A stretch of DNA of 64,000 bases from an uncultured Clostridia bacterium (GTDB taxonomy: Bacteria > Bacillota > Clostridia > Christensenellales > Borkfalkiaceae), in the NCBI GenBank assembly GCA_947630325.1, contig CANRHB010000005.1, forward strand, positions 52,261 through 116,260, written 5' to 3'. The notes beneath the pieces are model-generated. The model did not search any database and was not told the DNA's origin. It was given only the letters and a program-made list of their open reading frames with translations. The translations under genes were made by a program, and so were the position numbers. Below are positions 1 through 8,628 of the stretch, piece after piece; the stretch's first letter is position 1, and each line of letters opens with the position of its first letter.

Positions 1-828
1 GCCCGCTGTATGAGCGCGAGGGCGGAGCGGCTCGTGAAGGACTTCCCCGAGATCCCGCCCCAAAATATCATGATCGGCACCCGCAAGGACGTGCTCTCCC
101 TCGACATCATGCTCGACGACGGCGCGCACAACATTTCGAGTTCCCGCGCCGCCTATCCCGTCCTCTTCCGCAAGCCGTGGAACGCCAATCTGTCCGGCCT
201 GCTTTCGGTGAACAGCTACGACGACTTTCTGCATTTTTGCGAGATGGTGCGCAATTCCTTCGCCGAAAACTTCCCCAGCCTGTCCGAGGGGGGCGTGCTC
301 TGCCTCGTGGGGCCGTCGGGTTCCTCCAAAACGGAGATCGCAAACGGGCTTACCGCGCTTGAGGGGTTCGAAAAGCCGCTCACTTCCACCACCCGCCCCC
401 GCCGCAAGACGGAGGATGACGCCGCCTACCGCTTTATCAGCGAGGATCGCTTCATCCGCGAGATGAAGGAGGGGCACTACATCGAGACGACCGTCTACAG
501 CGGTTATCACTTCGGCACCTCGGAAAAGGACATCGAGCCCATTGTCAAGAGGGGTCATGTCGCCGTGCTTCCCATCGACATCTGCGGCGCCATCACCTTG
601 AAAAATTTGTACCGCCAACGCGCCATGCTCGTGTTCACGCGCAGGGATCGCGCCGAGGCGATCAAGAGCATCATCAAGCGGGACATCGACATCGACGACA
701 AGACGCGGCGCATCATGTCCCTCGACTTTGAGTACCGCAACAGCGAGGTGTGCGACGTGGAGATCAACGTCGGGAACGACGTGGACGCGGCGGTCAAGCA
801 TATCGCCGAACTTGCAAGGCAAAAATAG
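1..828 (+). CDS. 5'-deoxyribonucleotidase / guanylate kinase fusion (5' end outside window)
   Basis: The frame is open to the first base of the window, so the gene begins upstream. The visible N-terminal 80 or so residues look like the C-terminal half of a HAD-family 5'(3')-deoxyribonucleotidase (NT5C type): the acidic motif DIMLDD around residue 35 and the segment VLFRKPWNAN that usually follows it. From about residue 92 a guanylate kinase domain starts: P-loop GPSGSSKTE, then the GMP-binding run TSTTRPRR, and TVYSGYHFGTS. The kinase would phosphorylate GMP or dGMP and the nucleotidase would dephosphorylate (d)NMPs. Joining the two in one chain is unusual. Domain calls are by motif recognition. 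An in-frame ATG at position 10 is probably internal. Confidence 0.75.
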   Translation, partial: ARCMSARAERLVKDFPEIPPQNIMIGTRKDVLSLDIMLDDGAHNISSSRAAYPVLFRKPWNANLSGLLSVNSYDDFLHFCEMVRNSFAENFPSLSEGGVLCLVGPSGSSKTEIANGLTALEGFEKPLTSTTRPRRKTEDDAAYRFISEDRFIREMKEGHYIETTVYSGYHFGTSEKDIEPIVKRGHVAVLPIDICGAITLKNLYRQRAMLVFTRRDRAEAIKSIIKRDIDIDDKTRRIMSLDFEYRNSEVCDVEINVGNDVDAAVKHIAELARQK

Positions 829-913
829 GCCGCACTTGGGTGGCTTCGATAGGGAAAAAAGACGATTTCCCGTTATATCAAGAATTTTCGAGGAGGGAGA
901 GCTTGAACGCAAT

Positions 914-942
914 GCAGTTGTTGCAAATTTTGCAACAACTGC
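914..942. promoter_or_regulatory. Perfect 14-1-14 inverted repeat
   Basis: The arm GCAGTTGTTGCAAA is repeated exactly inverted across a single central base. There is no T-run, so it is not an intrinsic terminator. It lies about 80 bp upstream of the -35 of the surface-protein promoter, in the 829-1105 gap, which otherwise holds no gene. A protein-binding operator is the simplest reading; an mRNA 3'-end hairpin of the preceding gene is the alternative. Confidence 0.5.
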
Positions 943-1023
943 CTCGGACGGAAAAAAATATGCGTTATTGCGCGGTGAACAGTAAAAATTTTTAAGAAAA
1001 TTTCATAACCGTGCTAAAAATCT

Positions 1024-1052
1024 TTGACTTGCTCAAAATAATATGCTACAAT
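1024..1052 (+). promoter_or_regulatory. Sigma-A promoter of the MBG surface protein
   Basis: TTGACT at 1024-1029 and TACAAT at 1047-1052 are separated by 17 bp. A TG dinucleotide precedes the -10 (TGCTACAAT, extended -10 type). It reads toward the start codon at 1106. Confidence 0.7.
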
Positions 1053-1105
1053 TCTTTTGATAAAAAAATACAAAAGCTGTTTAGAAGCACGGTCGAAGGT
1101 ATGCA

Positions 1106-4100
1106 ATGATCTCCCATAGAGTTCTTTTAATATCCACTGTTTGTTTGGCGGTTTCGGCGATTGCCGCCATCGCAACGGGCGCAAGTGTGGGTTCGGCAGA
1201 CGATCTGCCACCCTGCACCGCGCCTTTTTCTTTGCCCGAAAATTCGTATGTTGAGACCGCTTTTGAGGAGGAAGGCACGCCGCTTACTCTCCGCGAAGAG
1301 GTATGTCCGCTCTCGGCAAGCGAAGAATGCACCCTGATCTCCTTTCATGAAGAGGAGCTCAGCGTCTCGGTCGTGATGGAGAGTTGGATCTATGACGGCG
1401 CGCCCCGCCTTCCGACGGTGACGGTCAAGAGCCCCTCCGCCTACAGTGTGGAGTTTGAATATGAGCGCACGGATAAGGCGGGCTACGTGTCCGCAGCGGC
1501 GCCCATAGCGGCGGGGGAATATCGCCTTACCGTCACCGTAACGCTCTTGGCCGAACGGCGGGTAGAGCGCGTCACAGAGGTCTTTTCGGTGCTAAAACGC
1601 CCTCTTACCCTCTCAGCCGGTGCGGACTGCATTTATGACGGATACGACCATTCCCGCAATTTTTCTCTCAGCGGATTTGTGCCGGGAGAGGAGGTTGGGC
1701 AGGACGCCGTTATCGTAAGCGGGGAGGCGCGCCTTGCGGGAGAATACCGCTATGCGAAGTCAAGCGGTGCGGGAAGGCTTGCCGTCTCCCTCGAAAAGAA
1801 AGAGGGGACGTTCGATCCCGCAAACTACCGTCTGCAAATTTCGGAATCGGACGGGCAGTTCTGCGTCAAAAAAGCGACCGCGACGATCGGCGGGACCTTT
1901 GTGCGGAACAGCGTTCCCTATCGTGGGAGTATCTTCGAGGAGAGTTATTTTATCGGGGAGAACGGCGAAACCGCTCCCGCTTTATCCAAGTCCGATACGG
2001 TGATCGACCTTACCGTCTCCTATGACAATGGCGGCGCGGTAAAGACGACGTTTACGATGGAGGTAAAAACTTCCTCCAAGAATGCGGGCACCTATTCGCT
2101 CGACGGGGAACGGACCCTTTTAGTGGAGTTGACGCCCGCAGACGCAGATAACTTTACCGCCGTCATCGACGAAGAGGAGGCCCATTTTCTTTTTTTGGTC
2201 TTTCCGCGGCAACTTCTGCTCGAGGCGGGCGACGACTTAGTGTACGACGGTGAAGATCACAGCGATCATTTCCGTCTTTCTGGTTTTCTTGCGGGGGAAG
2301 AGCCGCAGGATATGGCGATCGTCGATATTAGGGGGATCGCAAGAAATGCGGGGACTTATCGGTTTGCTGTCTATCCCGAAAAGGAGAACGACATTATCGT
2401 CTCCTTGAAGGAGGAAGTGCAGGGTGCGTTCGATCCCCAAAATTACGAGATCGTACCCGTTGCGGGAGGGAGATTTACGATTGAAAAGCGCCCGTTCACC
2501 CTTGCCTTGGAGAGCGTTTCCCTGCATTACACGGGGAAGGGGATCGGAGCACGGCTGTCCGTCACGGGCGTAAAGGGGGAACGCTTTGAGGTTGGAGACT
2601 ACACTCTGTCTTACAGTGCGAACGGGCAGAGGAGCGTGTTCGAAGAGGGTACGGGACTTCCGCTCTTGCCTGGCCGCTACACGGTGACGGCGACCCCTGT
2701 TGCGGGCGGAGCCGCAGAGCAAAACTATTGCGCGGGGAGCGCGGAATTCGAGATCCTCGCGTCAGACATGGCTGTGTTGTGCACCATGGAGAGCAGGACT
2801 TACGACGGCACCCCGCCTGTCCCCAAAATTACGGTAAACGGCGGGGAGCCGTTCGAAGGTCTGTCCGTCACCTTCTCTTATACGGACGCGGGCGGAAACA
2901 AACTCATCGCGCCGCCCGTCGATGCGGGCAGTTATCGCGTGTCTGCCACGGTGATCGACGAAGAAGGCAGATTCCACCCCTGCAACACCGACCCCGTTCC
3001 CTTTGTCATCTACCCGAGAGAACTTGTCTTGGTTGCGGGAGAGGATAAACTATACGATTTGACCGATCACGGGCGGAATTTTACCGTGACGGGCTTTCTT
3101 GCGGGCGAGGAAGTGGGAGACGAAGCGGTGTCTGTCCGCGGCGCGGCAAAAAATGCGGGCGAGTACCGCTATACCGCGGGCGGGGGAGAGGGGAACCTTC
3201 TCGCCGCGCTCGTGACGGAGGACATTTTTTCGGGCGGAAAGCGGTTTCATCCCGCCAACTATAAACTTTCGGTGGACGCGGAGTTGGGCGCGTTCCGCAT
3301 TCTTCCCGCGGAGACGGAGGCAGTCTTTCCCCAATTTTCGGAGGGCGGCTTCACCGTTGCTTACAACGGGACCGACCGCTACCTCGAACTGTGCGCCGTG
3401 CGCGTTGTCGGGGTCGCGGGCGAAGAGGTGGCGCATTCGGTGCGGGTGTTGCGGGGAGAGACCGCGTGCGCCGAGGCGAAGGACGCGGCGGTGTACACCG
3501 TAACGGTTGAGGTGAGCGATTCCAACTATGTCTTGAAAGGGGAGGAGGCGCAGACGTTTGAGATCCGCCGCGCTGTGCTCCTTGTCTCGGGCGTCTCCGT
3601 CAAGGACAAGCGTTATGACGGGACGGACGCCGCGGAGGTGACGCAGGGCGACCTTGCGTTTGCCGACGCCACGGGGGAAGAGGTGCGCTATGCGCTCGAG
3701 GCGCGGTTCGTGCAGACGGACGCAAGCAAGGAGCCGATCCGGGTTGACGTGACCGTCTCCTACCTCCTTGCAAACGGCAAGGACGGGCGGGGCAACTATC
3801 TTCTCCTCTTTGAAGCGGAGGGGGAGCGCGCCGAAGAGCTGTCCGTTTGGGCGCACATCGAAGCGGCGAACATCTCCCTGTCGGGAACCCGCTCCAAAAT
3901 TTACACGGGCGAAGATCTCTATCGCGCGTTTGCGGAGGAGATCGTGCCCGTCAATTTCAATAATGCTACTCTTCTGCCGAGGCTCGAAGTGGAGAAACAG
4001 CCGATGAAAGACGCGGGCAGTTACGCGCTCGGGGTCAGGATCGCGGCCGCGGACAGGCAGAATTTCACCTTCGAAGAGGGGGAGCGCACGGTGTTCACGG

Positions 4101-6238
4101 CGCAGATCGAGGCGGCCGAGATCGTCGGTATCGTCTGGCGGGTCGGCGGCGCGGAAGCGGAGGAACGCTATCCCTATCTCGGCGCGGAGGGCTACACCCT
4201 CATGGCGGAGGGGACCTGGTATCCCGCGAACGACCGCGCAAACGACCCGAAAACGCAGAAACTTTCTCTTCTTTCGGACGGCGCGCCTTCCAACGGCGTT
4301 TTTTCCCGCTACCGCGAGGAGGGGTATCTCTTCACCGCCGTTGCGCAGTCTGAAAATTTCACCCTCGCGCCCGCGCTCACACTTCGGCGCAAACTCTTCG
4401 TCGCAAAGCGCGAACTTACCGTCTCGGCCGAACAGCTTGCGGCGGAGGGGAAGGTGTACGACGGGACGACCGCCGCGCAAGTGCGCTGTCTCGGCGTGGA
4501 GGGCGTTGCGGCGGGGGACGACCTCTTTGTGAACGCGCACGGCGTGTTCGAAAGCGCAAGGACGGGCGAAAACCGTGTGGACGTCTCTCTTTCCCTCGCG
4601 GGAAGGGACGCGGGCAATTACGAACTTTCAAACGCCGAATTTACCTTGACCGCCGGGATCGCCAAGCGGAAACTTACCCTTTTCGGGCTCTCGGTTCTGC
4701 CCAAGAAATATGACGGAGAGAGGACGGCAAGCCTTGCCTATGCGGGTACGGACGCCCTCCCGGGGGACGACGTGCGGGTCGGGTTCGACGCAAGGTTTCT
4801 TGCAAAGGATGTGGGTGTTGAAGAGCCCGTGCGGATCGCCGCCATCCGCCTGCTTGGGGAGGACGCCGACTGTTACACGGCGGAATATCTGCTCGGGGAG
4901 AGCCTTATGGGGAAGATCGAGCCCGCCGAACTTCGGGTCATTCCGCAGAGCGCAACGGACAGGGTATACGACGGTTCGGACTTGGTGGAGGTGCGCGTCC
5001 GTCTCGAGGAGAGCGGCATCGTGGCGGGAGACGACGTCTTTTTGCGGAGCGAACTCGCGCTGGGAAGAGCGCGCTCCGCGGAGGCGGGCAGGAGGGAGGT
5101 CGTGCTCGAGGGCACGGTCGCCCTGGCGGGACGGAGCGCGGGCAACTATGTCGCCGTGCTTGCGCAGGAGCCCCTCAGCGTGAACATTCTTAGGGCGGAG
5201 ATCGTTGTGTGCTGTTTCGTCTCCGAGACGAGTATCGTGTACGGCGACAGCGCGCCCGTTCTCGCCATAACATACAGCGGCTTTGTGAACGGAGAGAAGG
5301 AGGATGTGATCGTCCCCGCCGTTTATGCCGCCGATTACGACCAAACCGACCCCGCAAAGAGGGGAAGGGGCCGCTACCGCTATTCCCGCATTCGGGAGGC
5401 GTCCGCGGCAAACTATACCTTTGTCTATATGGAAGAGGAACTCTCTTTCACGGTGGAGGCGCGTCCGCTTGCGGTGGAATGGGGAGCCCTCGCTCTTTCG
5501 TATAACGGAAGGGTGCAAACGCCGTCGGCAACGGTTGCGGGCACGGTGTATGGAGAGGAGACGCCCCTTATCGTGGAGGGAGGACAGAGGAGCGTGGGGG
5601 TGTACCGCGCCACGGCCTTTCTCGGCGTCGGCTCGGAGAACTATTACCTCGAAAACGGCGACGCCGAATTCGCCATCGTCAAGGCGACCCCCGTCGTGAC
5701 GGCCGAGGAACTGAATTTTGTGTATGACGGCGCGGCGCACGGGCTCTTTCCCCATGTTCCCGAATGGGTGCGGGAGATGAGTATCACCTACAACGGCAAA
5801 GAGGAACTTCCCGTGGAGGCGGGCGAATACGAGGCGGCCGTCGTTGTGCCCGAAAGCGCCGACTACCACGGGGTGCGCGTTGTTTTCCCCTTGAAAATAG
5901 AACAAAAATCGGTCTTTGCGCAGTGGAGCGAGGAGAAATTCACCGCGGACGGGAAGGAGCATACCCCCTTCCTCGGGCTGAGCGGCGGCGCAGAGGCGAA
6001 CGTCGTCTATTCCACCGTCGACGGCGTCGTGCTTTCGGGGACGCCCACCGCCCCGGGGACGTACAGGGCAGTCGTGCGGCCCGCCGATGAGAACAATTAC
6101 CGCCTCGAGGGAGAGAGCGAGAGGACGTTCGTCATCGAGGCAAAACGGAGCGCGGTGCGCTGGGTCTTTCCCGCCTTTGTCTTTTTCGTCTTGGCGCCCG
6201 TGTGCGTCGTTTGGACAAAACGCAGAAAACGCCGTTAA
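1106..6238 (+). CDS. Giant MBG/YDG-repeat cell-surface protein
   Basis: This is a 1,710-residue secreted protein. Residues 1-32 form a signal peptide, and a single membrane segment near residues 1684-1702 is followed by the basic tail TKRRKRR. No LPXTG motif is seen, so it is probably membrane-anchored at its C terminus. Between these lie tandem immunoglobulin-like units of about 80-100 residues, marked by YDG motifs near residues 95, 176, 379, 566, 836, 1117, 1201, 1288 and 1538 and by recurring GFxxGEE and NYxL phrases. These match the MBG and YDG stalk domains of bacterial adhesins. No enzymatic domain is visible. The ATG at 1106 follows GAAGG at about 8 nt. A stalk or adhesin role is inferred from architecture. 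Confidence 0.85.
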   Translation: MISHRVLLISTVCLAVSAIAAIATGASVGSADDLPPCTAPFSLPENSYVETAFEEEGTPLTLREEVCPLSASEECTLISFHEEELSVSVVMESWIYDGAPRLPTVTVKSPSAYSVEFEYERTDKAGYVSAAAPIAAGEYRLTVTVTLLAERRVERVTEVFSVLKRPLTLSAGADCIYDGYDHSRNFSLSGFVPGEEVGQDAVIVSGEARLAGEYRYAKSSGAGRLAVSLEKKEGTFDPANYRLQISESDGQFCVKKATATIGGTFVRNSVPYRGSIFEESYFIGENGETAPALSKSDTVIDLTVSYDNGGAVKTTFTMEVKTSSKNAGTYSLDGERTLLVELTPADADNFTAVIDEEEAHFLFLVFPRQLLLEAGDDLVYDGEDHSDHFRLSGFLAGEEPQDMAIVDIRGIARNAGTYRFAVYPEKENDIIVSLKEEVQGAFDPQNYEIVPVAGGRFTIEKRPFTLALESVSLHYTGKGIGARLSVTGVKGERFEVGDYTLSYSANGQRSVFEEGTGLPLLPGRYTVTATPVAGGAAEQNYCAGSAEFEILASDMAVLCTMESRTYDGTPPVPKITVNGGEPFEGLSVTFSYTDAGGNKLIAPPVDAGSYRVSATVIDEEGRFHPCNTDPVPFVIYPRELVLVAGEDKLYDLTDHGRNFTVTGFLAGEEVGDEAVSVRGAAKNAGEYRYTAGGGEGNLLAALVTEDIFSGGKRFHPANYKLSVDAELGAFRILPAETEAVFPQFSEGGFTVAYNGTDRYLELCAVRVVGVAGEEVAHSVRVLRGETACAEAKDAAVYTVTVEVSDSNYVLKGEEAQTFEIRRAVLLVSGVSVKDKRYDGTDAAEVTQGDLAFADATGEEVRYALEARFVQTDASKEPIRVDVTVSYLLANGKDGRGNYLLLFEAEGERAEELSVWAHIEAANISLSGTRSKIYTGEDLYRAFAEEIVPVNFNNATLLPRLEVEKQPMKDAGSYALGVRIAAADRQNFTFEEGERTVFTAQIEAAEIVGIVWRVGGAEAEERYPYLGAEGYTLMAEGTWYPANDRANDPKTQKLSLLSDGAPSNGVFSRYREEGYLFTAVAQSENFTLAPALTLRRKLFVAKRELTVSAEQLAAEGKVYDGTTAAQVRCLGVEGVAAGDDLFVNAHGVFESARTGENRVDVSLSLAGRDAGNYELSNAEFTLTAGIAKRKLTLFGLSVLPKKYDGERTASLAYAGTDALPGDDVRVGFDARFLAKDVGVEEPVRIAAIRLLGEDADCYTAEYLLGESLMGKIEPAELRVIPQSATDRVYDGSDLVEVRVRLEESGIVAGDDVFLRSELALGRARSAEAGRREVVLEGTVALAGRSAGNYVAVLAQEPLSVNILRAEIVVCCFVSETSIVYGDSAPVLAITYSGFVNGEKEDVIVPAVYAADYDQTDPAKRGRGRYRYSRIREASAANYTFVYMEEELSFTVEARPLAVEWGALALSYNGRVQTPSATVAGTVYGEETPLIVEGGQRSVGVYRATAFLGVGSENYYLENGDAEFAIVKATPVVTAEELNFVYDGAAHGLFPHVPEWVREMSITYNGKEELPVEAGEYEAAVVVPESADYHGVRVVFPLKIEQKSVFAQWSEEKFTADGKEHTPFLGLSGGAEANVVYSTVDGVVLSGTPTAPGTYRAVVRPADENNYRLEGESERTFVIEAKRSAVRWVFPAFVFFVLAPVCVVWTKRRKRR

Positions 6239-6242
6239 AAAG

Positions 6243-6269
6243 AACGCCCGCGCAAAATGCGCGGGCGTT
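6243..6269. terminator. Convergent bidirectional terminator
   Basis: A 12-bp stem (AACGCCCGCGCA and its complement) with an AAA loop sits between the convergent surface-protein and GH31 genes. The minus-strand reading has the better T-run after the hairpin (TTCTTTTT). Confidence 0.8.
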
Positions 6270-6283
6270 TCCGTATCGTGTCA

Positions 6284-8251
6284 TCATAATTTTTCAAAGA
6301 CGGGAATTATTTCGAGGGGAGCCGCAACGGTCACGGTCTTGCCCCCGCCGCAGACTTCCCCGCTGTGGAGATCCCGCCACCTTCCGTGCGGCAGATACAC
6401 TTTCCGCTCCGTCATGCCCTGCCAAAGGACGGGAGCCACGAGATAGCGCGGGCCGAACATGTATTGCTCCTTGCATTCCCAGCATTTTTCATCTTCGGGG
6501 AATTCGAAGAACATCGTCCTCATCACGGGATAGCCCTTTTCACTCGCCTCTTTCATCACCTCTTTGAGATAGCCGCGGAGGGATAGGCGGAGATCGAGGT
6601 ATTTTTTGAGGATAGAGTACACCTCTTCGCCATAGCTCCACAGTTCGTTGGGTCTGCCCGTCGGGGAGAACCCGCCGCCATAGTCGAGTTCGGAGAGCGG
6701 GGGAATGTCGTGCGGGCCGCGGTCGCCGTGCATCCGAAGAACGGGGCAGAAAACCGAAAATTCGAACCAGCGCACGAGCAGTTCGCGGAAATCGGGAGAA
6801 GTCACTTCCCCGAAAAAGCCGCCCGTGTCCGTCGTCCACCACGGGATCCCCGCGATGCCGATGTTGAGCCCCGCGGCGAATTGGTCGCGCAGGGTCGCAA
6901 AGTTGGAGCGGATGTCTCCCGACCACACCACGGCGGCATATTTTTGGCTTCCCGCCCACGCACTGCGGAGCAAATTGACGATGTCCGTCTGTCCCGCTTT
7001 TTTCATGCCCTCGTAAAAGGCTTTCGCGTGCTCCTTGGGATAGAGGTTCCCCACTTTGAGCGCGGGACCCGTAAAGTGGCGGTAATGTTCGTGGTCGTAT
7101 GCCGAATATTCGGGCTCCGCCTCGTCCAGCCAGAACATGTCTATGCCTTTGTCATAGTAATTTTGCTTGGCTTTTCCCCAGAGATAATCTCGCGCCGCGG
7201 GGTTGAGGGCGTCGTAAATGACGGTATCCCCCTGGAAATCGAAACACTGCATGGAGCCGCGCTCCGTTCTGACAAACAGCCCCTCGTCGAACATGGGCGG
7301 GAAATTCACGCTCTTGCGGTCCACTGTCGGCCATATGGAGACCATGCACCGCGTGCCCATCTCTTTGAGTTCTTTCGTCATGGCCGCGGGGTCGGGGAAG
7401 TAGAGGGGGTCGAAACTCCAATCTCCCTGCCGCACCCAATGGAAGAAGTCGATGACGATGACGTCGAGCGGGATCCCTCTTCTGTGATATTCGCGGGCGA
7501 CGCTCAAAACTTCCTCCTGCGTGCGGTAGCGCAGTTTGCACTGCCAAAGTCCCAGCGCGTTTTCGGGGAATTCGGGCGCGCGCCCCGTCACCTCGGTGTA
7601 ATGTTCGAGGATCTCTTTTGGAGTATCGCCCGCGGTGATCCAATAGTCGATCTCCTCCGAGAGTTTGCCGTGCCATTCGGTATAGTTCGCGCCGAACACC
7701 GCCGTGCCGATCCCGGGGTTGTTCCAGAGGAAGCCGTATCCCTTGCTCGAGAGGCAGAAGGGAATGCTGACTTGCGAGTTGCGCTGGGCGAGTTCGAGGA
7801 TGCAGCCCTTCAAATCAAAGTTGGGCTGTTGGTATTGCCCCATGCCGAAGAGTTTTTCCTCCCCCGCCTCGAAGCGCAGAAAGATCTCATAGTCGTTTCC
7901 GCTCACGGGCTTATATTCGCGGGCGGCGAATTTCATGCTCGGGCTGTGCTCGTTCGCGCCCCGCCAATCGCGGGAATATTCTTTGAGCAGGGGAGTATCC
8001 CCACGGAAGAATTGCAAAAACCCGCGCGCCGACACTTCACAGCGGAGCGTGCCGTTTGCAATGCTCGCGCCCTCCTCGCCGATGTGCACCTCGCCCCTTC
8101 CCGCACTTCCGTCGAGCGCGCCGTTGCCGCCCGAAAAGAGGGCGTTTTTCGTCGACCTTACGCGCAGGGAATTCGTGCCCCACGCCTCCAAGAGGAGCGT
8201 CTCGTTCTGTTCCTTTGCCACGAGTTTGCCGTCCTGTTCGAAAAACCGCAT
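6284..8251 (-). CDS. Glycoside hydrolase family 31 (alpha-xylosidase/alpha-glucosidase)
   Basis: This 655-residue enzyme has the GH31 signature with likely nucleophile Asp376 in FWLDEAEPEY and likely acid/base Asp446 in VVWSGDIRSNF. The long motif WLDEAEPE and the following PWWTTDTGGFFG resemble the alpha-xylosidase (YicI) branch more than maltase-type enzymes, so an alpha-linked xyloside or glucoside from plant polymers is the likely substrate. An N-terminal beta-sandwich precedes the barrel. No signal peptide is seen, so it is cytoplasmic. The start at 8251 is chosen because GGAGACA lies 3-9 nt upstream; the open frame extends further but runs into repeat DNA. The gene is alone on its strand, with no sugar transporter beside it. 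Confidence 0.9.
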   Translation of the reverse strand: MRFFEQDGKLVAKEQNETLLLEAWGTNSLRVRSTKNALFSGGNGALDGSAGRGEVHIGEEGASIANGTLRCEVSARGFLQFFRGDTPLLKEYSRDWRGANEHSPSMKFAAREYKPVSGNDYEIFLRFEAGEEKLFGMGQYQQPNFDLKGCILELAQRNSQVSIPFCLSSKGYGFLWNNPGIGTAVFGANYTEWHGKLSEEIDYWITAGDTPKEILEHYTEVTGRAPEFPENALGLWQCKLRYRTQEEVLSVAREYHRRGIPLDVIVIDFFHWVRQGDWSFDPLYFPDPAAMTKELKEMGTRCMVSIWPTVDRKSVNFPPMFDEGLFVRTERGSMQCFDFQGDTVIYDALNPAARDYLWGKAKQNYYDKGIDMFWLDEAEPEYSAYDHEHYRHFTGPALKVGNLYPKEHAKAFYEGMKKAGQTDIVNLLRSAWAGSQKYAAVVWSGDIRSNFATLRDQFAAGLNIGIAGIPWWTTDTGGFFGEVTSPDFRELLVRWFEFSVFCPVLRMHGDRGPHDIPPLSELDYGGGFSPTGRPNELWSYGEEVYSILKKYLDLRLSLRGYLKEVMKEASEKGYPVMRTMFFEFPEDEKCWECKEQYMFGPRYLVAPVLWQGMTERKVYLPHGRWRDLHSGEVCGGGKTVTVAAPLEIIPVFEKL

Positions 8252-8628
8252 ATTGTCTCCTTTTGTCATTTTGCGGGACAGCGTTCCCTTCCTTTCCCCC
8301 GCGTTGCACAGACAGTATAACATAAAAAACGCAATTTTCCATATTTTTTTAGATAAAATTCCGAACACAAAATCACCCCTCCATCGGAGGGGGTGAGTAA
8401 ACACTTGGCGCCCCTGTAGGGGAGCTGTCGCGCTCCGCGCGACTGAGGGGTTTTCGAGAGTCTTCCAAAAACCCTTTCCCCCTCGCGTTGCTCGGGTACT
8501 TTCCCTAAAGGGGACAGCGAGAGTTTCCCCTTGCCCACCCCCCTACCCCCTCCAACGGAGGGGGCAAGAAAGAGGAACCTCCACGGAGGGGGCAAGAATA
8601 AACCCCCTCCGAGGAGGGGGCGGATAAT
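8252..8628. repeat. Intergenic tract: R1 palindromic repeat plus R6 G/C runs
   Basis: This gap lies between GH31 and spoIIE. A TATACT -10 for the GH31 gene (minus strand, 8314-8319) sits near its left end. From about 8403 to 8530 runs an R1 unit: a GGCGCCCCTGTAGGGGAGC arm, a CGCGCTCCGCGCG hairpin, then an arm ending in GGGTACTTTCCCTAAAGG. Short R6 units of the CCCCCTCCN(4-6)GGAGGGGG type follow. There is no gene. Confidence 0.75.

Noticed and set aside
728-995. Small frames overlapping the end of the first gene
   Set aside because: They are out-of-frame shadows that read through the palindrome; no ribosome-binding site or motif.
6710-8320. 536-residue frame antisense to the GH31 gene
   Set aside because: Shadow of GH31, which has catalytic motifs and a ribosome-binding site.
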